NCBI GenBank assembly: GCA_025526995.1
Contig: JAHLKG010000016.1
Coordinates: 248,001-312,000 of the forward strand
Reading direction: 5' to 3'
Source of the DNA: Powellomyces hirtus
Taxonomy: Eukaryota; Chytridiomycota; Chytridiomycetes; Spizellomycetales; Powellomycetaceae
Length of the DNA stretch: 64,000 bases
This document shows, in pieces, positions 38,871 through 53,100 of the stretch. The translations under genes and the position numbers were made by a program. The notes beneath the pieces are model-generated. The model saw only the letters and a program-made list of their open reading frames with translations, ran no database searches and was not told the DNA's origin. The stretch's first letter is position 1, and every line of letters starts with the position of its first letter.

Positions 38871-39948
38871 ATGCAATCTCTACCACCCGTACTCCTGGTT
38901 CTGGCCCTGTTTCTATCACACGTCAATGCGCTGTACTTCTATCTGGATGGCTCGAAGCAGAAATGCTTCTACGAGGAGTTGCCGGCGGAAACAACTGTAG
39001 TGGGTGAGTTGTGGCGAAATTACTGACGTTCTTACAGTGAATTCTTCAACGGTTGTCTGAAACCTGGTTGAACTTGTATAGGAAATTACCGTTCAGAGGA
39101 GCTGAATGAAGCTGGCCAGTTTGTGTCCAATCCTGTACGGGGTCTTCAGATCAACGTGGAGGTATTTTGGGGACTTTGCCTTTGGCGCTTTATTCGACTG
39201 AGCTGATCGATGTGAATCGATGGGTAGCAGACTGAGAGCCACGTCCGCGTGCTGTCACTTCGGGGGAAGAATGAAGGGCGCTTCGTCTTTTCAACTGCTG
39301 AGTCCGGAGAATATTCGATATGCTTGTAGGCATCTTTCTTTTCGGTGGTTTCTTGTTGATATGTCATCGGTAACCGAAGGATATGTTTGCGTCTCATATA
39401 GGTTTACCGTGTCCCCTGGCTGGTTTTCAACCGCGACCAAGACTGTAAGGCAATCTTTGCATTGATGCTGTTAAATCGAAGTCGACGGAACTCAGTATTC
39501 TCATTTGACGACAGAGACTTTATCTCGAACTAGTGTTTGGCGAAGCGAGGCATGACGATCCAAGTGATATGAAGAAGGAGGCCTTGACCGGTTTGTATTT
39601 CTGATGGTGCGTGAACCGGTGTCAAAGGACGATGTTCTCATTCGGACAATCTGTCAGATCTTGGCATCCAAATTCGAGCATTGAGCACCAAAGTTGCAAA
39701 TGTGCGCCGCGAGCAGGAATACCAAAGAGAACGCGAGGCGGAATTTCGGAACGCCAGCGAAGCTGCCAATTCGCACGTTCAAAATTGGACCATTTTACAG
39801 CTGGTTGTACTGTCTGGCACGTGTGTTTGGCAATTACGCTATCTGAGGAACTTCTTCGTAGCCAAGAAACTAGGTGAGTGCAAAAGGCGTTTCTTCCATG
39901 AATCTCCGGAATCCAGCGCCGCTGACAGATTTGTTATCTCAAGTTTAA
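38871..39948 (+). CDS. p24/EMP24 family cargo receptor, alpha class (TMED9/ERP1-like)
   Basis: Exons join(38871..39003,39082..39161,39228..39325,39402..39444,39515..39590,39658..39873,39944..39948); 216 aa. Signal peptide (MQSLPPVLLVLALFLSHVNA), then a GOLD domain starting LYFYLDGSKQKCFYEELPAE with a second cysteine in YSICLFT. A coiled coil (LSTKVANVRREQEYQRERE) precedes one membrane helix and the cytosolic tail RYLRNFFVAKKLV. The FF pair binds COPII and the KK pair binds COPI; the tail KKLV is the one seen in alpha p24 proteins such as TMED9/TMED4. The final exon is just TTTAA, supplying the last valine and the stop. It should cycle between ER and Golgi as cargo adaptor. Confidence 0.91.
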
Positions 39949-39986
39949 TGTAGTGCCCATGAGCGCAAAGGGAAGGAATCAGCATT

Positions 39987-40007
39987 GGTTTAGGGTTAGG
40001 GTTAGCC
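39987..40007. repeat. Interstitial telomere-type repeat (TTAGGG)
   Basis: ggtttagggttagggttagcc contains three consecutive TTAGG(G) units. It lies between the stops of the convergent p24 and HOG1 genes, 39 bp after the former. It is too short to be a telomere fusion scar on its own. Confidence 0.85.
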
Positions 40008-40230
40008 ATCGTAGCATCACCGATTTAGAGGTACAGAATGCAAGAGTCTCCTCGACGAATCACTTTATAACAGAAAGAATGCGTTCGAAGCTAATTGTGC
40101 GGACGCCGATACTACCGTGCGCGGGCATAGACCAAAGCGTCAAGGATAACTGGTTCACATTAATCACAACATCTATTCGAAAATATACGGAGCGCAGTAT
40201 ACGAAGTCCTTTTTCTTTGTACAAAACGGC

Positions 40231-41946
<1,716 letters not shown>

Positions 41947-43310
41947 GTTGACAGACTTCTGACTGCAATTGCGATGTGTCTGTCTGACGCGGGGTAAGAA
42001 AAACCGGGTGGAGGAAATCGAACAACCGCAAGGCCTTGGACGCAGCGACATACCTTGAGTGAGCGGCGGGGCCTTCCGGGGATGGAGGATGAGAGAAGCC
42101 TCAGGGAAAGGCGGAAGGGTAATTGGAAGCACGACAAGATTCACGGCGAGCAAGTGCGGGTTTGTCTTTGGCGCTGCTGCTGGCTGGGGTTGGCTTAGTC
42201 GAGTGCCGCGGTCTGACGTCGTTCGTTTGGCCCGTTTCATGTTGCTTCTTTGCATTTATGGATAATCAATCAAATCCTCTCTTGTTTGCATGTTTCCTGT
42301 CTCCCTTTCGTTTCTGCTGTTTGTAACATCCACCAGGTTCACTGGACCATGGCCAGGATTGCTCCACTATTCAAAAGTGCTCTGGTGCAAGTTGGCTGGC
42401 CGCCCAATCGCTCAACCATACGTCCTTTGTTGTCATTATTATTCGGAAGCAGTCTCATAACATTATGCAAGCATGTCTGTCTGTCTGTCTGTCTGTATGC
42501 GCTTTGAATCTTTTGTAAACCATAGTTGCCCACGCAACGCAATGCCTTGTGCAGGTGGTAAAATAAAGAGATTCCCAGACGCAACGTACAGTAGTACTAG
42601 TATCGGGGATTGATCAGTTGAGGCGGGGAATGACGGGGGCGATTATGAATTGAGGGATCTCTCCAATAATAATAAAACGGCTGGAACCAGAAACGCCCCA
42701 CGTTTCCGCGTTCTGGTTCTTGGGAAATGTCACAGGTGGCCCAACGCTCCTGGTTCTTCCTTTGCACCTTCTCGCCTCATTCCTGCACAGCGACTGAACG
42801 ACCTGCTCTTGAAGTGCCAACTGGAAACGGCCTGCTCTGACGGAAAAGCGGTAGTACGACCACCCGAAACTCGACGGCGATATATATCTCCGGCCCGCAA
42901 GCCTCGCATTGTCGTAGCACGAAAATAGTTAGGGTATCACGTAAACCCCGCTACGCCGCACGACGCCCCTCCTTGCACACTTGCTTCCACCCAAGTCAAC
43001 ACGGACGCCTGAACCTCTCTGGAAGTGATTGCACCTGGTAAGACAACAGCTCACAGCGAGCAGACAATGCTGCTGCATTGCAGCAGGTTTAGGATAGTCA
43101 CAGGAAAACCCGCGACAGAATAGTGGGAAGCCCGCCTTTTTCTCACCTGTTCTGATGTAAAGTATTGCATCTTCTATCAGTCCAGCACCCTTACGTTTTG
43201 CCGACAGTCCCATTTCTAAGAAGCTGCGGAGGTTCGAGCACCGCGCTACCCCACGTTCCTGCTAAAAGCAGATATCCAAGTCCCACATTTTTTGTACGAC
43301 TTGGGGCGTG
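41947..43310. promoter_or_regulatory. Large divergent region HOG1 / G-alpha
   Basis: About 1.36 kb between the two start codons. It contains a (GTCT)n repeat at about 42473-42496 and several pyrimidine-rich patches. Short ORFs on both strands lack recognisable content; upstream exons encoding 5' UTR are possible. A ggttcgagcacc word near 43231 resembles a tRNA T-arm but no tRNA fold could be built around it. Confidence 0.5.
42473..42496. repeat. (GTCT)n microsatellite
   Basis: Five to six tandem gtct units in the HOG1/G-alpha intergenic region. Confidence 0.85.
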
Positions 43311-44879
43311 ATGGGCTTATGTACGAGCAAAGAACCGGTTGTCCAGTCGGAGACCTCAATGGCCATAGACCGTTCCATAGAAGAGGACTCGAAACGGCTC
43401 AAACGAGAATGCAAAATCTTGCTGTTAGGTATCAAATTATGATTAGATGCCATGTTTTTTTATGGTACTTGTACGTATGCTAACGTTTCGGTAGGTGGTG
43501 GTGAATCGGGGAAATCTACGATCGTAAAGCAAATGAAGATTATCCATCAAGATGGCTATACGCGGGATGAATTGATGGCCTATCGCTCCACGGTGTACAA
43601 AAATACGCTGGATAGCATACAAGCTCTCATCGCTGCAGTCAGCAATTTCCAATTGACGTACGAGTCATCAGATACACAGGTTGGGAACCATCGTGCTTTT
43701 GATAGCACTTTATCCGCTTGCTGACTTTATTGGCTGCTTTACAGGCGAAAGCTGACAAGCTGATCGCATTACGGCCAGATTTCGACGGGTCGTACAAGTT
43801 GAACCAGGAGAATGCGGACGCTATTTATACTATTGCCTCGGATCCTGCCGGTGTCGCTGCCCTTGAACGATCCAATGAATTCTACATAATCGACTCGGCA
43901 GCCTAGTAAGCTTTTTTTCGCCATTATTCCTGGGTCCGGACGGTTAAATTAATTGCGCAATCTGGGTGTCATAGTTTTTTCGCCGAAGTGAAGAGAATAG
44001 GAGCGGACGATTATTGTCCAACCGTGCAGGATGTCCTACGTGCACGTGTAAAGACGACGGGTATCACAGAGACCCGGTTCAACATGGGACAGCTTTCTAT
44101 ACAGTACGTTGCCGATCATGTGTCTCAACTTGTCAATTATTTGCCTGATCCTTCTGCAGCATGTTCGATGTTGGCGGACAACGATCTGAGCGACGGAAAT
44201 GGATTCATTGCTTCGAGGCGGTTACGTCCATTATCTTTTGTGTCGCCCTGTCAGAGTACGATCAAGTACTGTTAGAGGAGTCGCAGCAGGTATTGTATAA
44301 GTATTCATTTTCTGCCACGGGGGCTGTCACCTAATCTGCAAAGTAGAATCGAATGGCGGAGAGTTTGATTCTGTTTGAGTCTGTCATCAACAGTAGATGG
44401 TTCTTGCGAACGTCCATCATTCTTTTCCTGAACAAGATCGACTTGTTCAAAATAAAGTTGACGAGGAACCCACTGGAAAAATATTTCCCCGAATATCGAG
44501 GTATTTGAATGCTTGCCTACCGCTTCGATTGGGATGATTTCTGAGCATGAATATGACATTAGGTGGTCCCGATGTCAATAAGGCCGCGAAATTTATTTTG
44601 TGGCGATTTACACAAACAAACCGAGCGAGGCTAAACATATATCCTCAGTAAGAGCTCCGACAGTATTTCTGTATTTTCACCGCGTCGCTAACATCCTGGT
44701 CTTCAAGTTTGACGCAAGCCACGGATACATCAAATATCCGACTTGTCTTTGCAGCTGTCAAGGTCACAATTTTGCAAAATGCCCTGAAGGACTCGGTGCG
44801 TGCCTGGCTTACGACTGTGTTTTGATAGCGTGACCATGAGACACTAAACGTCCTCATTTTATTTCAGGGCATTATGTGA
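43311..44879 (+). CDS. Heterotrimeric G-protein alpha subunit
   Basis: Exons join(43311..43428,43495..43679,43745..43905,43975..44103,44160..44289,44347..44500,44563..44647,44708..44795,44868..44879); 353 aa, exactly the class length. MGLCTSKEP at the start predicts N-myristoylation (G2) and palmitoylation (C4). G boxes: P-loop [12 protein letters not shown], switch I around [14 protein letters not shown], switch [16 protein letters not shown] with Gln205, LNKIDLF, and [10 protein letters not shown]. The end is KDSGIM, without the pertussis-type cysteine. Departures from the usual sequence: the first P-loop alanine is glycine (GGGES for GAGES), and TCAT is TQAT. It should couple seven-helix receptors to cAMP or MAPK signalling. 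The last exon is 12 nt, encoding GIM and stop. Confidence 0.95.
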
Positions 44880-46315
44880 TTTGGCATCACATTCACTTTC
44901 CACGCATCACCACGCATCGCCACTGTTACGGACATACAAGCACTGGCCGGTTGCTTTCATGTCCAACAAAGTTTTGATTGTAAATACACAGAATATGATA
45001 GTACTAGTAGAACGAACGATGGGGAATCATTGATGGACAGATGCAACCTGTTCCGCCCTTAGGACAGAGAGAGTAGGAGGACACTTTTCTATTCTCGAAG
45101 CCGCCTGATCTGTGGAAGTTCTGTCGGGCTCTTCAAGCATCCCCTGGATCTGTGGAAGCGCTTTCATACTCTTTCAGCAAACAAGCATATGAATTCCTAC
45201 GTTTGTTAAGTGCACGACACTCTTGGCGACTAACGGAAACCAAAAGATTCTTGCCTACCACGGCTTGAATTCCTTCAAAAGTCATATCATACATTATCTC
45301 GTACATCATTTGCATCAATCATTAAGATATATATATATATCCCACGAGCTGGTCGAGATACTGTACATTCACCTACAAATTTTCGACGGCAAACGCACAA
45401 CTTGCTATCTCTTACTGGCCACACACCTCAGCACTCGTGCTCGGCCATCAGCCATAATCATGGAAGAGTCGCTCCTCCTTTGCTTTGTATGACCCTATAC
45501 AGTAGTGTTCGAGACAGAGTGGATGGAATGTCAGGTGGAGACGGATGGAGCCGAATACCGAGTCCATGGCCATGGAATCCCGTGATCTGAAAGGGAGAAC
45601 AATGACGCTCAGTGTCGTCACGGCCAACCATTCGTCCGTCTATTTGATTAGTCAATCAAACATATCAACGCTCTTTTCCCTCTTCGTCATAGTTGACTCT
45701 CACAACCCCCTCCCCCCAGATTCTCACCTGCAAACCCCACTTTCTCTCACCTCCTCGTGGCTCCGGCTGGACACTTTCCTACCAAACAACCCAAAAGGTC
45801 TAGACCGCAATCCGAACTCTCTCCGCCAGAAGCATTTTCACTTGTGGCTTGCAACATTGTCACCCGTTGCCTCCGCACTCTCCTGTCCTGTCCAACTTTG
45901 GCCAACGGCTGGCACACGGTACACCTCCTCCACTCTGCCACCCTCGTCGACCCCCACGGTGCCGGGAAAGTCGGGACAGCTTTCTTCGGTCCACAATAGG
46001 TAATTGACACATGCCGGCCTCGAGTCATTAGTCACGCAGTAGGCGGTCGATGTGTAGAACCGCGGGGTGTTGGTTGCGACTGTGACTTGTCGCGCGATAA
46101 TGGGCCGTCAGTTGCAGCATGGCGCTGGTGTTCTGTCGTAGGGACTGTGTCATGACTTTTGTGGGGTTGTCGTCAGTATCTCAAAATGCCTGGAAACTCA
46201 CCTCATATGTTGCCTTTTCTGTGACGCGCAGGAACCCCTTTCCGACGGCTAGTCAATCTCTTACTTCAGCGGCGCAAGCCTTTCGAGTGCGCAGCTCATC
46301 TCACATTCTCTCATA
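44880..46315. promoter_or_regulatory. Long upstream region of the bZIP gene
   Basis: About 1.4 kb between the G-alpha stop and the bZIP ATG, with a (TA)n tract at about 45327-45340. ORFs here are short and overlap on both strands without domain content. Several ATGs precede the bZIP start (for example 46119 and 46186-46206), and a pyrimidine-rich gacgcgcag acceptor-like site lies just before the coding region, so a spliced 5' UTR with small upstream ORFs is possible, as for other Atf-type genes. This is inference. Confidence 0.45.
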
Positions 46316-47973
46316 ATGGCAGCCGTCACACGGCAGAGGCCCGAATCGTCCGGGATGCTCATGAAGCGGGAGGACTCGGATACGCAATCTACTTCAACCG
46401 CTTCCGGTGACAGCACGCCACGGAACGGACCGACAAGGATCAATGGAAGCTCCACAGAATCAGCACCGTCGACCAATTTTGCAGGCGCGCGGTACTCTCT
46501 GCTGGACTTCCCTCCTGGACTCTCGCCATCACCCCTTCCAACAATCGAACAGACTCCGAACCGCTTTCTTCACAAATCAGCAAAACTAGATTTGGAACCT
46601 AATCCTTTTGAATTCAGCTTCTCGGCACAGCAGCGAACAGGTTCATCTCAGCCTTCTCACACCACAGGATTTGCATCGTCCCCAAATCCAATTCTGCCAC
46701 CATTAGCACCAACTCCACGAGCATTGGACAGCTTCACATTCAAGACTGGTCTGACACCGGGACCGGGGGGACTCGGGATGCTCACTCCCTTGAGCGCAAC
46801 TCTTGCATCGCTTGGATTACCTATATCCAATAGTTCCACAAACGTTAACTTCCCTGATGGGCACACCATGGTAGGACCATCAGGACCACACCCACCAGAG
46901 GATCCGCATCAACCACTTGCATCCCATACATATCGTATGATGCCAGAAAATGTTGCACCTCCCCTTTCGGCTCAGTACGGATTTCCAGGCGTTGGTGGGC
47001 CACCGAGTTCGCTTGGGATACTACAACCGCATGCGCCCGCTGCGGTGCCGGGGAACGCATCAACATTGATGCCGCAATATGCGGCGTTGAATGGGTTGCC
47101 TGATCAGACAGTTAATCCGACCATGTACGGCACGCATTCTCAGCGACATCCATATGTCAATGGTTTAGCTACGGGAATGGATCCCATGACATCCCTTCCC
47201 GTCTCCTACCCTCCGCACTCTCCGCAGGCCGCAGCGGTCGCCTTACTGGACATGCGGCGGGATCGCGACAATCAATCCAGAGAATCCGTTGACCGGAGCA
47301 AAAACTCATGGTCTGGACAAGAGATCGCAGCAGCATCATCTGGGCAAAACACCCCGAATGCCTCGTCCGGCAAGAAAAAGCGGCGAAGCGACGACACGGA
47401 ACAGACGAAGAGTCCGCGTACCGCATCCACTCCGCCAAAATCGAGGCGAAAACGGACAGCCTCGGCAAAGAATGCAGATGCGGAACCGCGGAAAAGTCAG
47501 GAGAAACAAAGCGAGAGCGGAGGGGAAGATGAGAATGAAGACGGCATGGACACGGAAGAGAAGAGAAAGACGTTCTTGGAGCGCAACCGACAAGGTAATC
47601 GTCAGATCATGTACATAATGTTCAAACTGTTTCTCACTCATTCTTTCCGCAGCTGCGCTCAAATGTCGACAAAAGAAGAAGCAATGGCTGCAAAGTCTGC
47701 AACAGAAGGTTGACTATCTAACCAGTGACAATGAGAGTTTGCAAGGCCAAGCAACTCAATTACGGGAGGAGATTCTTAACCTCAAAACCCTTCTTCTGGC
47801 ACACCGAGACTGTGAGTCTTTTCTTTCTTTGGCGCTTGCAGATCTTCGGATCTGATCTAACAGCTGTTTTCCTTGCAGGCCCCGTTGCCAAGCAAAATGG
47901 TCTGAACTTGACCGCGATTGAATCTATTTTGCCGATCACTGGCATTCAATCGTACTCTCACAGAATGTATTGA
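46316..47973 (+). CDS. bZIP transcription factor of the ATF/CREB class (Atf1/Sko1-like)
   Basis: Exons join(46316..47594,47653..47811,47879..47973); 510 aa. The bZIP is near residues 415-475: KRKTFLERNRQAALKCRQKK, then KKQWLQSLQQKVDYL and a leucine zipper through LREEILNLKTLLLAHRDC; the intron after RNRQ sits inside the basic region, as in other fungal ATF genes. The N-terminal region YSLLDFPPGLSPSPLPTIEQ and LEPNPFEFSF resembles the osmotic-stress/HRA regions of Atf1-type proteins, and many S/T-P sites (e.g. TPLSAT, SPRTAS) suit MAPK phosphorylation. It should bind CRE-like TGACGT sites. Its co-localisation with HOG1 makes a HOG-target role attractive, but that is inference. Confidence 0.9.
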
Positions 47974-48400
47974 TCTTCGCGTTCTGCCCGTACGACCTCT
48001 CCCATTAATACCCATCAGTCTACTCTCGAAACGAACCCCGGTGATTCGGCCAGAGATAGATTGTGGCCTTCAAGTTCTCCTGGAACCACTTGTACATTTT
48101 CCTCCATTTCTTTTACATTCAATAATCTTTTATTATATGATATCAATTCCATTTCTTTCACATTCAATAATCGTTTGTTGTATGATAGCAATACGATTTA
48201 CAGTAACTAAAACAAGGTCTCGTTACGCGCTGTAACGCGTACGGTAATTCAAAAAAAGATTGGGCTTCGTTGGCTCTCCCGCATGCTGCACTTCAACAAA
48301 ACTGCATGTCTGGAGCTGGCCAGGCTAGCTTAATTATTTGTTCGGATAGCGTACAAAAGGAGTGTTACGTGCCTATCTGTCACATAAAGATTGAGCAAAC
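47974..48400. other. Intergenic region bZIP / DGCR6-like gene
   Basis: 427 bases. Includes a near-duplicate pair of about 30 bases in the stretch 48107-48183: ttctttcacattcaataatc and ttgt-atgatat words occur twice, about 52 bases apart. No recognisable gene; probably 3' UTR and promoter. Confidence 0.5.
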
Positions 48401-49900
48401 ATGTATAATCAGGTCCGTATTTTGTCCGCGGGAAACCCACTGCTACCTGAAGCTCATTCCATTCGGTTTTCTTGTCGAAGAACTTCCCAGGCAGCACTGC
48501 GGACTCTCTATCTAGTCTACTAGCAGCTCTCAGCTCTACTCCCAACGTGCGTATCCACTCTGCGGGCACAGCTTCCATGCAACGTTTTTCGTTCGACGGT
48601 GGTTTTTACCTTATGTATGATAGTTACCCGGCACCGCCTCTTCGACCACCGACTTTGCCTCAAGTTTCGGTGCCCCAGTATCTAACTCGCTATTAACGCA
48701 AGTGCGCGAGAGTTATGCCGCCCAGTCGAGTCAAAATGGGTTCCAGTCATATGGCACGCAAGACATAACAGCACCTTTAGGGAATGCGTCTCTCCAACCG
48801 CAACTCTATGGGCAGAATCCATCCGGTTCTTCGCAACCAACTGCCGCAAGCATTATCTCAACATTGTCGAGCTTATTGAAGTCTCAGCAACCAGCAGCAC
48901 CGCAGAATGAGCACAATCCCTATCCATTGCCAAGAGGCGGGCCACAAATGTACGGCAACGGACATCATATCTCGAATGTCTCACCACTTCTGCAAATGTG
49001 GACGGAAAGACCTGTAGATGGATTTGGTCAAGGGAGCAATGCACCACAACTGAACCCCAATGGCTATCAGTCCACCCATATGCCATCCGATCCACGACGC
49101 CCAGCTCCTTCCGATCCACGATCTCAACAATATCGTTCTTGGCCACCAGTATCCGAGCGACAAGCGCCCCCTGCGGTGGCTCAACATGCCACTCTTAATA
49201 GCTCTCAGTACACTCAGAAAAGTCAGTCAAACATCGAGGACGAGGATGATGTCCCTCCGCTACCGCCAGTCTCCGATACTATGGCCAACTCTGCATCTGC
49301 TCCAAATATACCTTCAGTCAATTCAAAATCAGAAAGACCTGGAAAAGGAGGGATCTCTCCGGCTGATCTGCATACGTTGGCGGAGTTGAGTGAAGATGGA
49401 CGGATACTCAAAACGGTTCACGAATTACAAGAAGAGCAGGTCGGTCTCAACAAACATTAGCTATATTCCTAAAGGTTGTGATGTCGCTAAAAGTTCTTTT
49501 ACTAAGGTTCGAAAAGAAAATGAACTTCTTGCCAAACGCACGGCGATCATTGAGAAGCACGAGAACGATCTTCTCGCATTGGAAATAACGGGGACATTGA
49601 GCCCGCAACAAAAACGGGAAAACAAGCAACTTCTTGCAGAGGAATTGCGCATCTATGATAAGATGATTCTGAAGGAAATGGATTTCGTGCGCAAAAACCA
49701 GCAGGTGGTTCTTCAAGAGGTGTGAATTTGCTCGCTAAAGACAATGGCGTATCATTTGGGGATAGCGGACCAAGGCGTATCATACTGACACCTACTAATA
49801 TCAGGCTGGAGTTCCCCTGTTCAATGTGACGAACGATCCGCGCGCCATCATTAGACAGCAGAACGTGTTGTCCCTATTAACAAGCATGATGCCTACTTGA
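48401..49900 (+). CDS. DGCR6-family protein with long N-terminal low-complexity region
   Basis: Proposed exons join(48401..48412,48481..48546,48624..49439,49507..49719,49805..49900); 400 aa. The C-terminal ~130 residues match the DGCR6/gonadal family: LHTLAELSEDGRILKTVHEL, KVRKENELLAKRTAIIEKHE-like coiled coil, and the hallmark end VVLQEAGVPLFNVTNDPRAI followed by QQNVLSLLTSMM. DGCR6 is a conserved animal protein of poorly known function. Residues ~30-260 are Q/P/S-rich and probably disordered, absent from animal DGCR6. From 48624 onward the model is solid; the first two exons are weak (GTCCGT donor, AAG acceptor). Confidence 0.75.
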
Positions 49901-50114
49901 GGTTAGAAACGACAGAACCATTGTTTGTAGATGACAACCCTTGCATAGCAATTAGTTTTGAAGTTCAATTTGTACCTTAATTTCATAAATCTCCGAAGAA
50001 GACGGTTGGTGGGATTTTTGAAATATATGTTGGGCGGCCATGAGGAGTTGTGAGATAAAGTACAATTCGACGCTGCCTAAACAAACTGCCATATATACAT
50101 ATGTCGTGTGGACA

Positions 50115-53100
50115 CTATCGATAGACCATGTTGCTCATTGCATGCTCCACTAGATAGTCATGTCCCATTTCCTCGTACATTTCCCTAGTCAGACTGCTTT
50201 TTTGGAACTCCACTGGTTGTGACAATGCCCATTTTGCTGCGCCATGCCAGGGATCCAACAAGGGATCTCGCGCGCGACTGATTTTGACGGTTGACTGAAA
50301 CGGGCGCAATGCGCGCAAGTCGGCTTCGATCCTTTGATCCATGTTTTTCAGCAAGCTGTTTCCTCCGGTAATGAATACATTCTAAAGGAAAGAACGCGTC
50401 AGAAGTGCTCAAGGCCATGTAACGAGAGTTATTAGCGCAACCTTGGCCATCAGCTCTTGTTGAGCGGGATCAAATCTTTTGAGGATATCGTCAACAGTCT
50501 CCACGATACCAGCCTGGTCCAGTCCCACGATGCGCGGTTGGAAGAATACTTCTGGCACTCGTATTCGCTCCACATTAAGATGAATCTGGCTTTGAATAGC
50601 TGGTTCTGCCAAGTCGACCGCATGAGTGCCATGGGCAAGCTGATATATCACAGTGTTGCTGAACGGGCGTCCTCCATCAAAGGGGTTTTCTGACACAAAT
50701 TCTGGATCGTGTACTAGCAGCATTTCATCGAGCTTGTTGAGCTCGGTAGCGTCCAAGTCTTCATCAGAATCGTCTTCTTTGCTCTTCATGATTGTAGTGA
50801 GATACAGCCGACTGAGTCGTTCGAACGAATTTCATAAACCACTTACAATTTCACGATATATACCCCAATCATCGTCGTCAGCGCCGAAAGTATCCTCTGA
50901 AGAATGGTATTTTAGCAAATCTATATCCCAAACTGAAGATGGAGATGGAATGTACCACTGCTCCCTCCTCTTCTTCGTTTGATCGGTGCTTCCTCTGCCG
51001 CGAGCGATGCTATGTTCCGCATGCGTTGTTGCGACTCCTTACTTCTGCGATCAGTAAGCTTTGCTTTTCGACGAATACGGGCATATATACGGTTCAAAAT
51101 ATCCTGATGGGACAGCTATGTTTAGGAACTTCCCATTTGCGGTTAAGACTCATATACCAACCTGCCGCTTGTTCCGCGTCTCCTCCAACCATCCTGCAGG
51201 ATCTTGGATTCGACGATCTTCCTCTTCCTTTGCAGCGGCTTCCTCGCGCTTTTTTTCGTCCTCCTTTGCCAGTCTTGTTCGTTCACGGGCTTCCCAGCCA
51301 GCTTTCATCAATCGTTGCTTTTTCTTCTCCTTCTTTTGTTCTTCCGTCAAGTCCCCGTCGGGCACGTCCACTAACGGAAAGGAAGGTATCTTCTGCTCTC
51401 GAGGAACACCCATATCGTTAAACAGAGACTCGCCTACGCGCACTGGCGAACTCCAAATACCTTTTCTTCGGGCTCTTCTGTTCCTTCCATCCGATTGCGA
51501 GAGCGTTTGACAGCCGCCTCTGTGGTCTTTATAGCACTCTCAAGCTCAGCTTCTGTCTGCAATCCCGCTTCATGCAGATGCCGCTATTACACTTCATTAG
51601 TATGGACGCCTTTGTGGTAGGTGCCAATGCAGCATACCCTAAAAATCGACCCCGCTAGCGTCGATTTGCTTTGCGCCAGCTCCTTCATTGCAACCAAATT
51701 GGCCTCTTTCTCTACCAGCTACGGATAACCGTTAGATGGAGAGTGAAAGAAGCTTTGTGGAAGCAGCGGCATACCTTTTCCAGCCGCATTCGAGTAGCTT
51801 GTTCTTGCAGACGCTTGCCCTGCTCTCTCCGCTTTTGCATCTGCTGCTCCGCTTCGACCGAATCCTCCGCCTCTGACGTCTTCCACTGAGGGTTAGAAGA
51901 GAAGCGGGTCAAACGACATCTGTTCGTGTTTTACCTTGGTCTCGAAAGGAAATTGCACTACTCTGGTTTGAGCATTCAGGGTTTGAGGATTAGGTAGACT
52001 TCTCAACTCCCCCAGATAGTCAAGGGAGACATAACAATGCTGTTTCACGAGACCCTGCGTTCAACTCATGAGACAAAAGAACGAGATGTGATGAGCTTCT
52101 AGCTAATGTACCTCCGATTGCTCCGAAGTTACTCGATGCGGAAATGACGAATATTTATACTGGAGGAGTTTCAGCATGTACTCCGAAAGATGCTGGCCGC
52201 CATATGAAAGGCTGTCATGAATAGTGGGCTACTTTAGTGACACTCTGTTTACTGGCGTGATTGACTTTGCACACACCGTTTCGCATGTTGCAGTTGTCCT
52301 CGTCCACCACAGACAGGAATCACATTGGAAGCAACTTGGCCAGATGATATGACCATTCCGGCATCAAAGGAGCCATTATTTGCGTAGTAGCTAAACAGAG
52401 CGTCGACGCCGTAAACTACGGACGGAGTATTGTATCCTTCAAAGAGGAGCTCTGATACCACTGGACGTATACCTGTGAGCACATAAAAACCAAGGAAATA
52501 GGTGTTGAGGCGCTCACATTTTCGGCTGTACGCAGGATTGCACAGCGTCTCGGTCATCAGAATAGGATGATATATTCTATCGGTATCTATTCCCAATTTG
52601 CAGAAGACATAATCCAATGTGTGCTCCTGTAGCCGAGATCAGCCTATGCCGAAACATCAACCAGATTGGGCGTCTCACCAATGTAGCAGCGTTGAATACT
52701 ACACCCCCTTCGAAAGCGGACTTGCTGCTGGACATGAGGCCGCCAACGTGCACATCATTTCCGACCAGGAGAGCGTCTGTTCGCGTAGACTTTCCTCCGC
52801 CGCGGTACTTTGCAACGATGTTATCAAACTGGACTAGATCAGCGGACATGCGAGCAATTCCAGCGTAAGCGCATTCGGGTTAGTCGCATCGGACCAGAAG
52901 GGCAAGGCTCGCAAAACTGAAGCTGTCTCAAGCTTGCTACGTACGTCGCGGACTGGCGTCAGTAGCCCATCCTGCGCGCAGGTGTCCTGAGCCATTATCC
53001 AACACTAAAGGTACCGAGGTGCCTCGGGCTTCGTCATATGAGTAGGTAGGTGTGTGCGGAATCGAATCATTGTCAGGCGCAAGATAGACTTCGGGAGCAG

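Noticed and set aside
39987..40007. Chromosome end or telomere fusion
   Set aside because: Only about three units, flanked by intact single-copy genes on both sides.
43225..43260. T-arm-like word ggttcgagcacc suggesting a tRNA
   Set aside because: No complementary acceptor, D- or anticodon stem could be placed upstream; treated as chance.
51393..51460. Second apparent frame change in ARP5
   Set aside because: Explained by a normal 68-nt GT-AG intron (51393-51460) leading to the conserved PSFPL block; not a frameshift.
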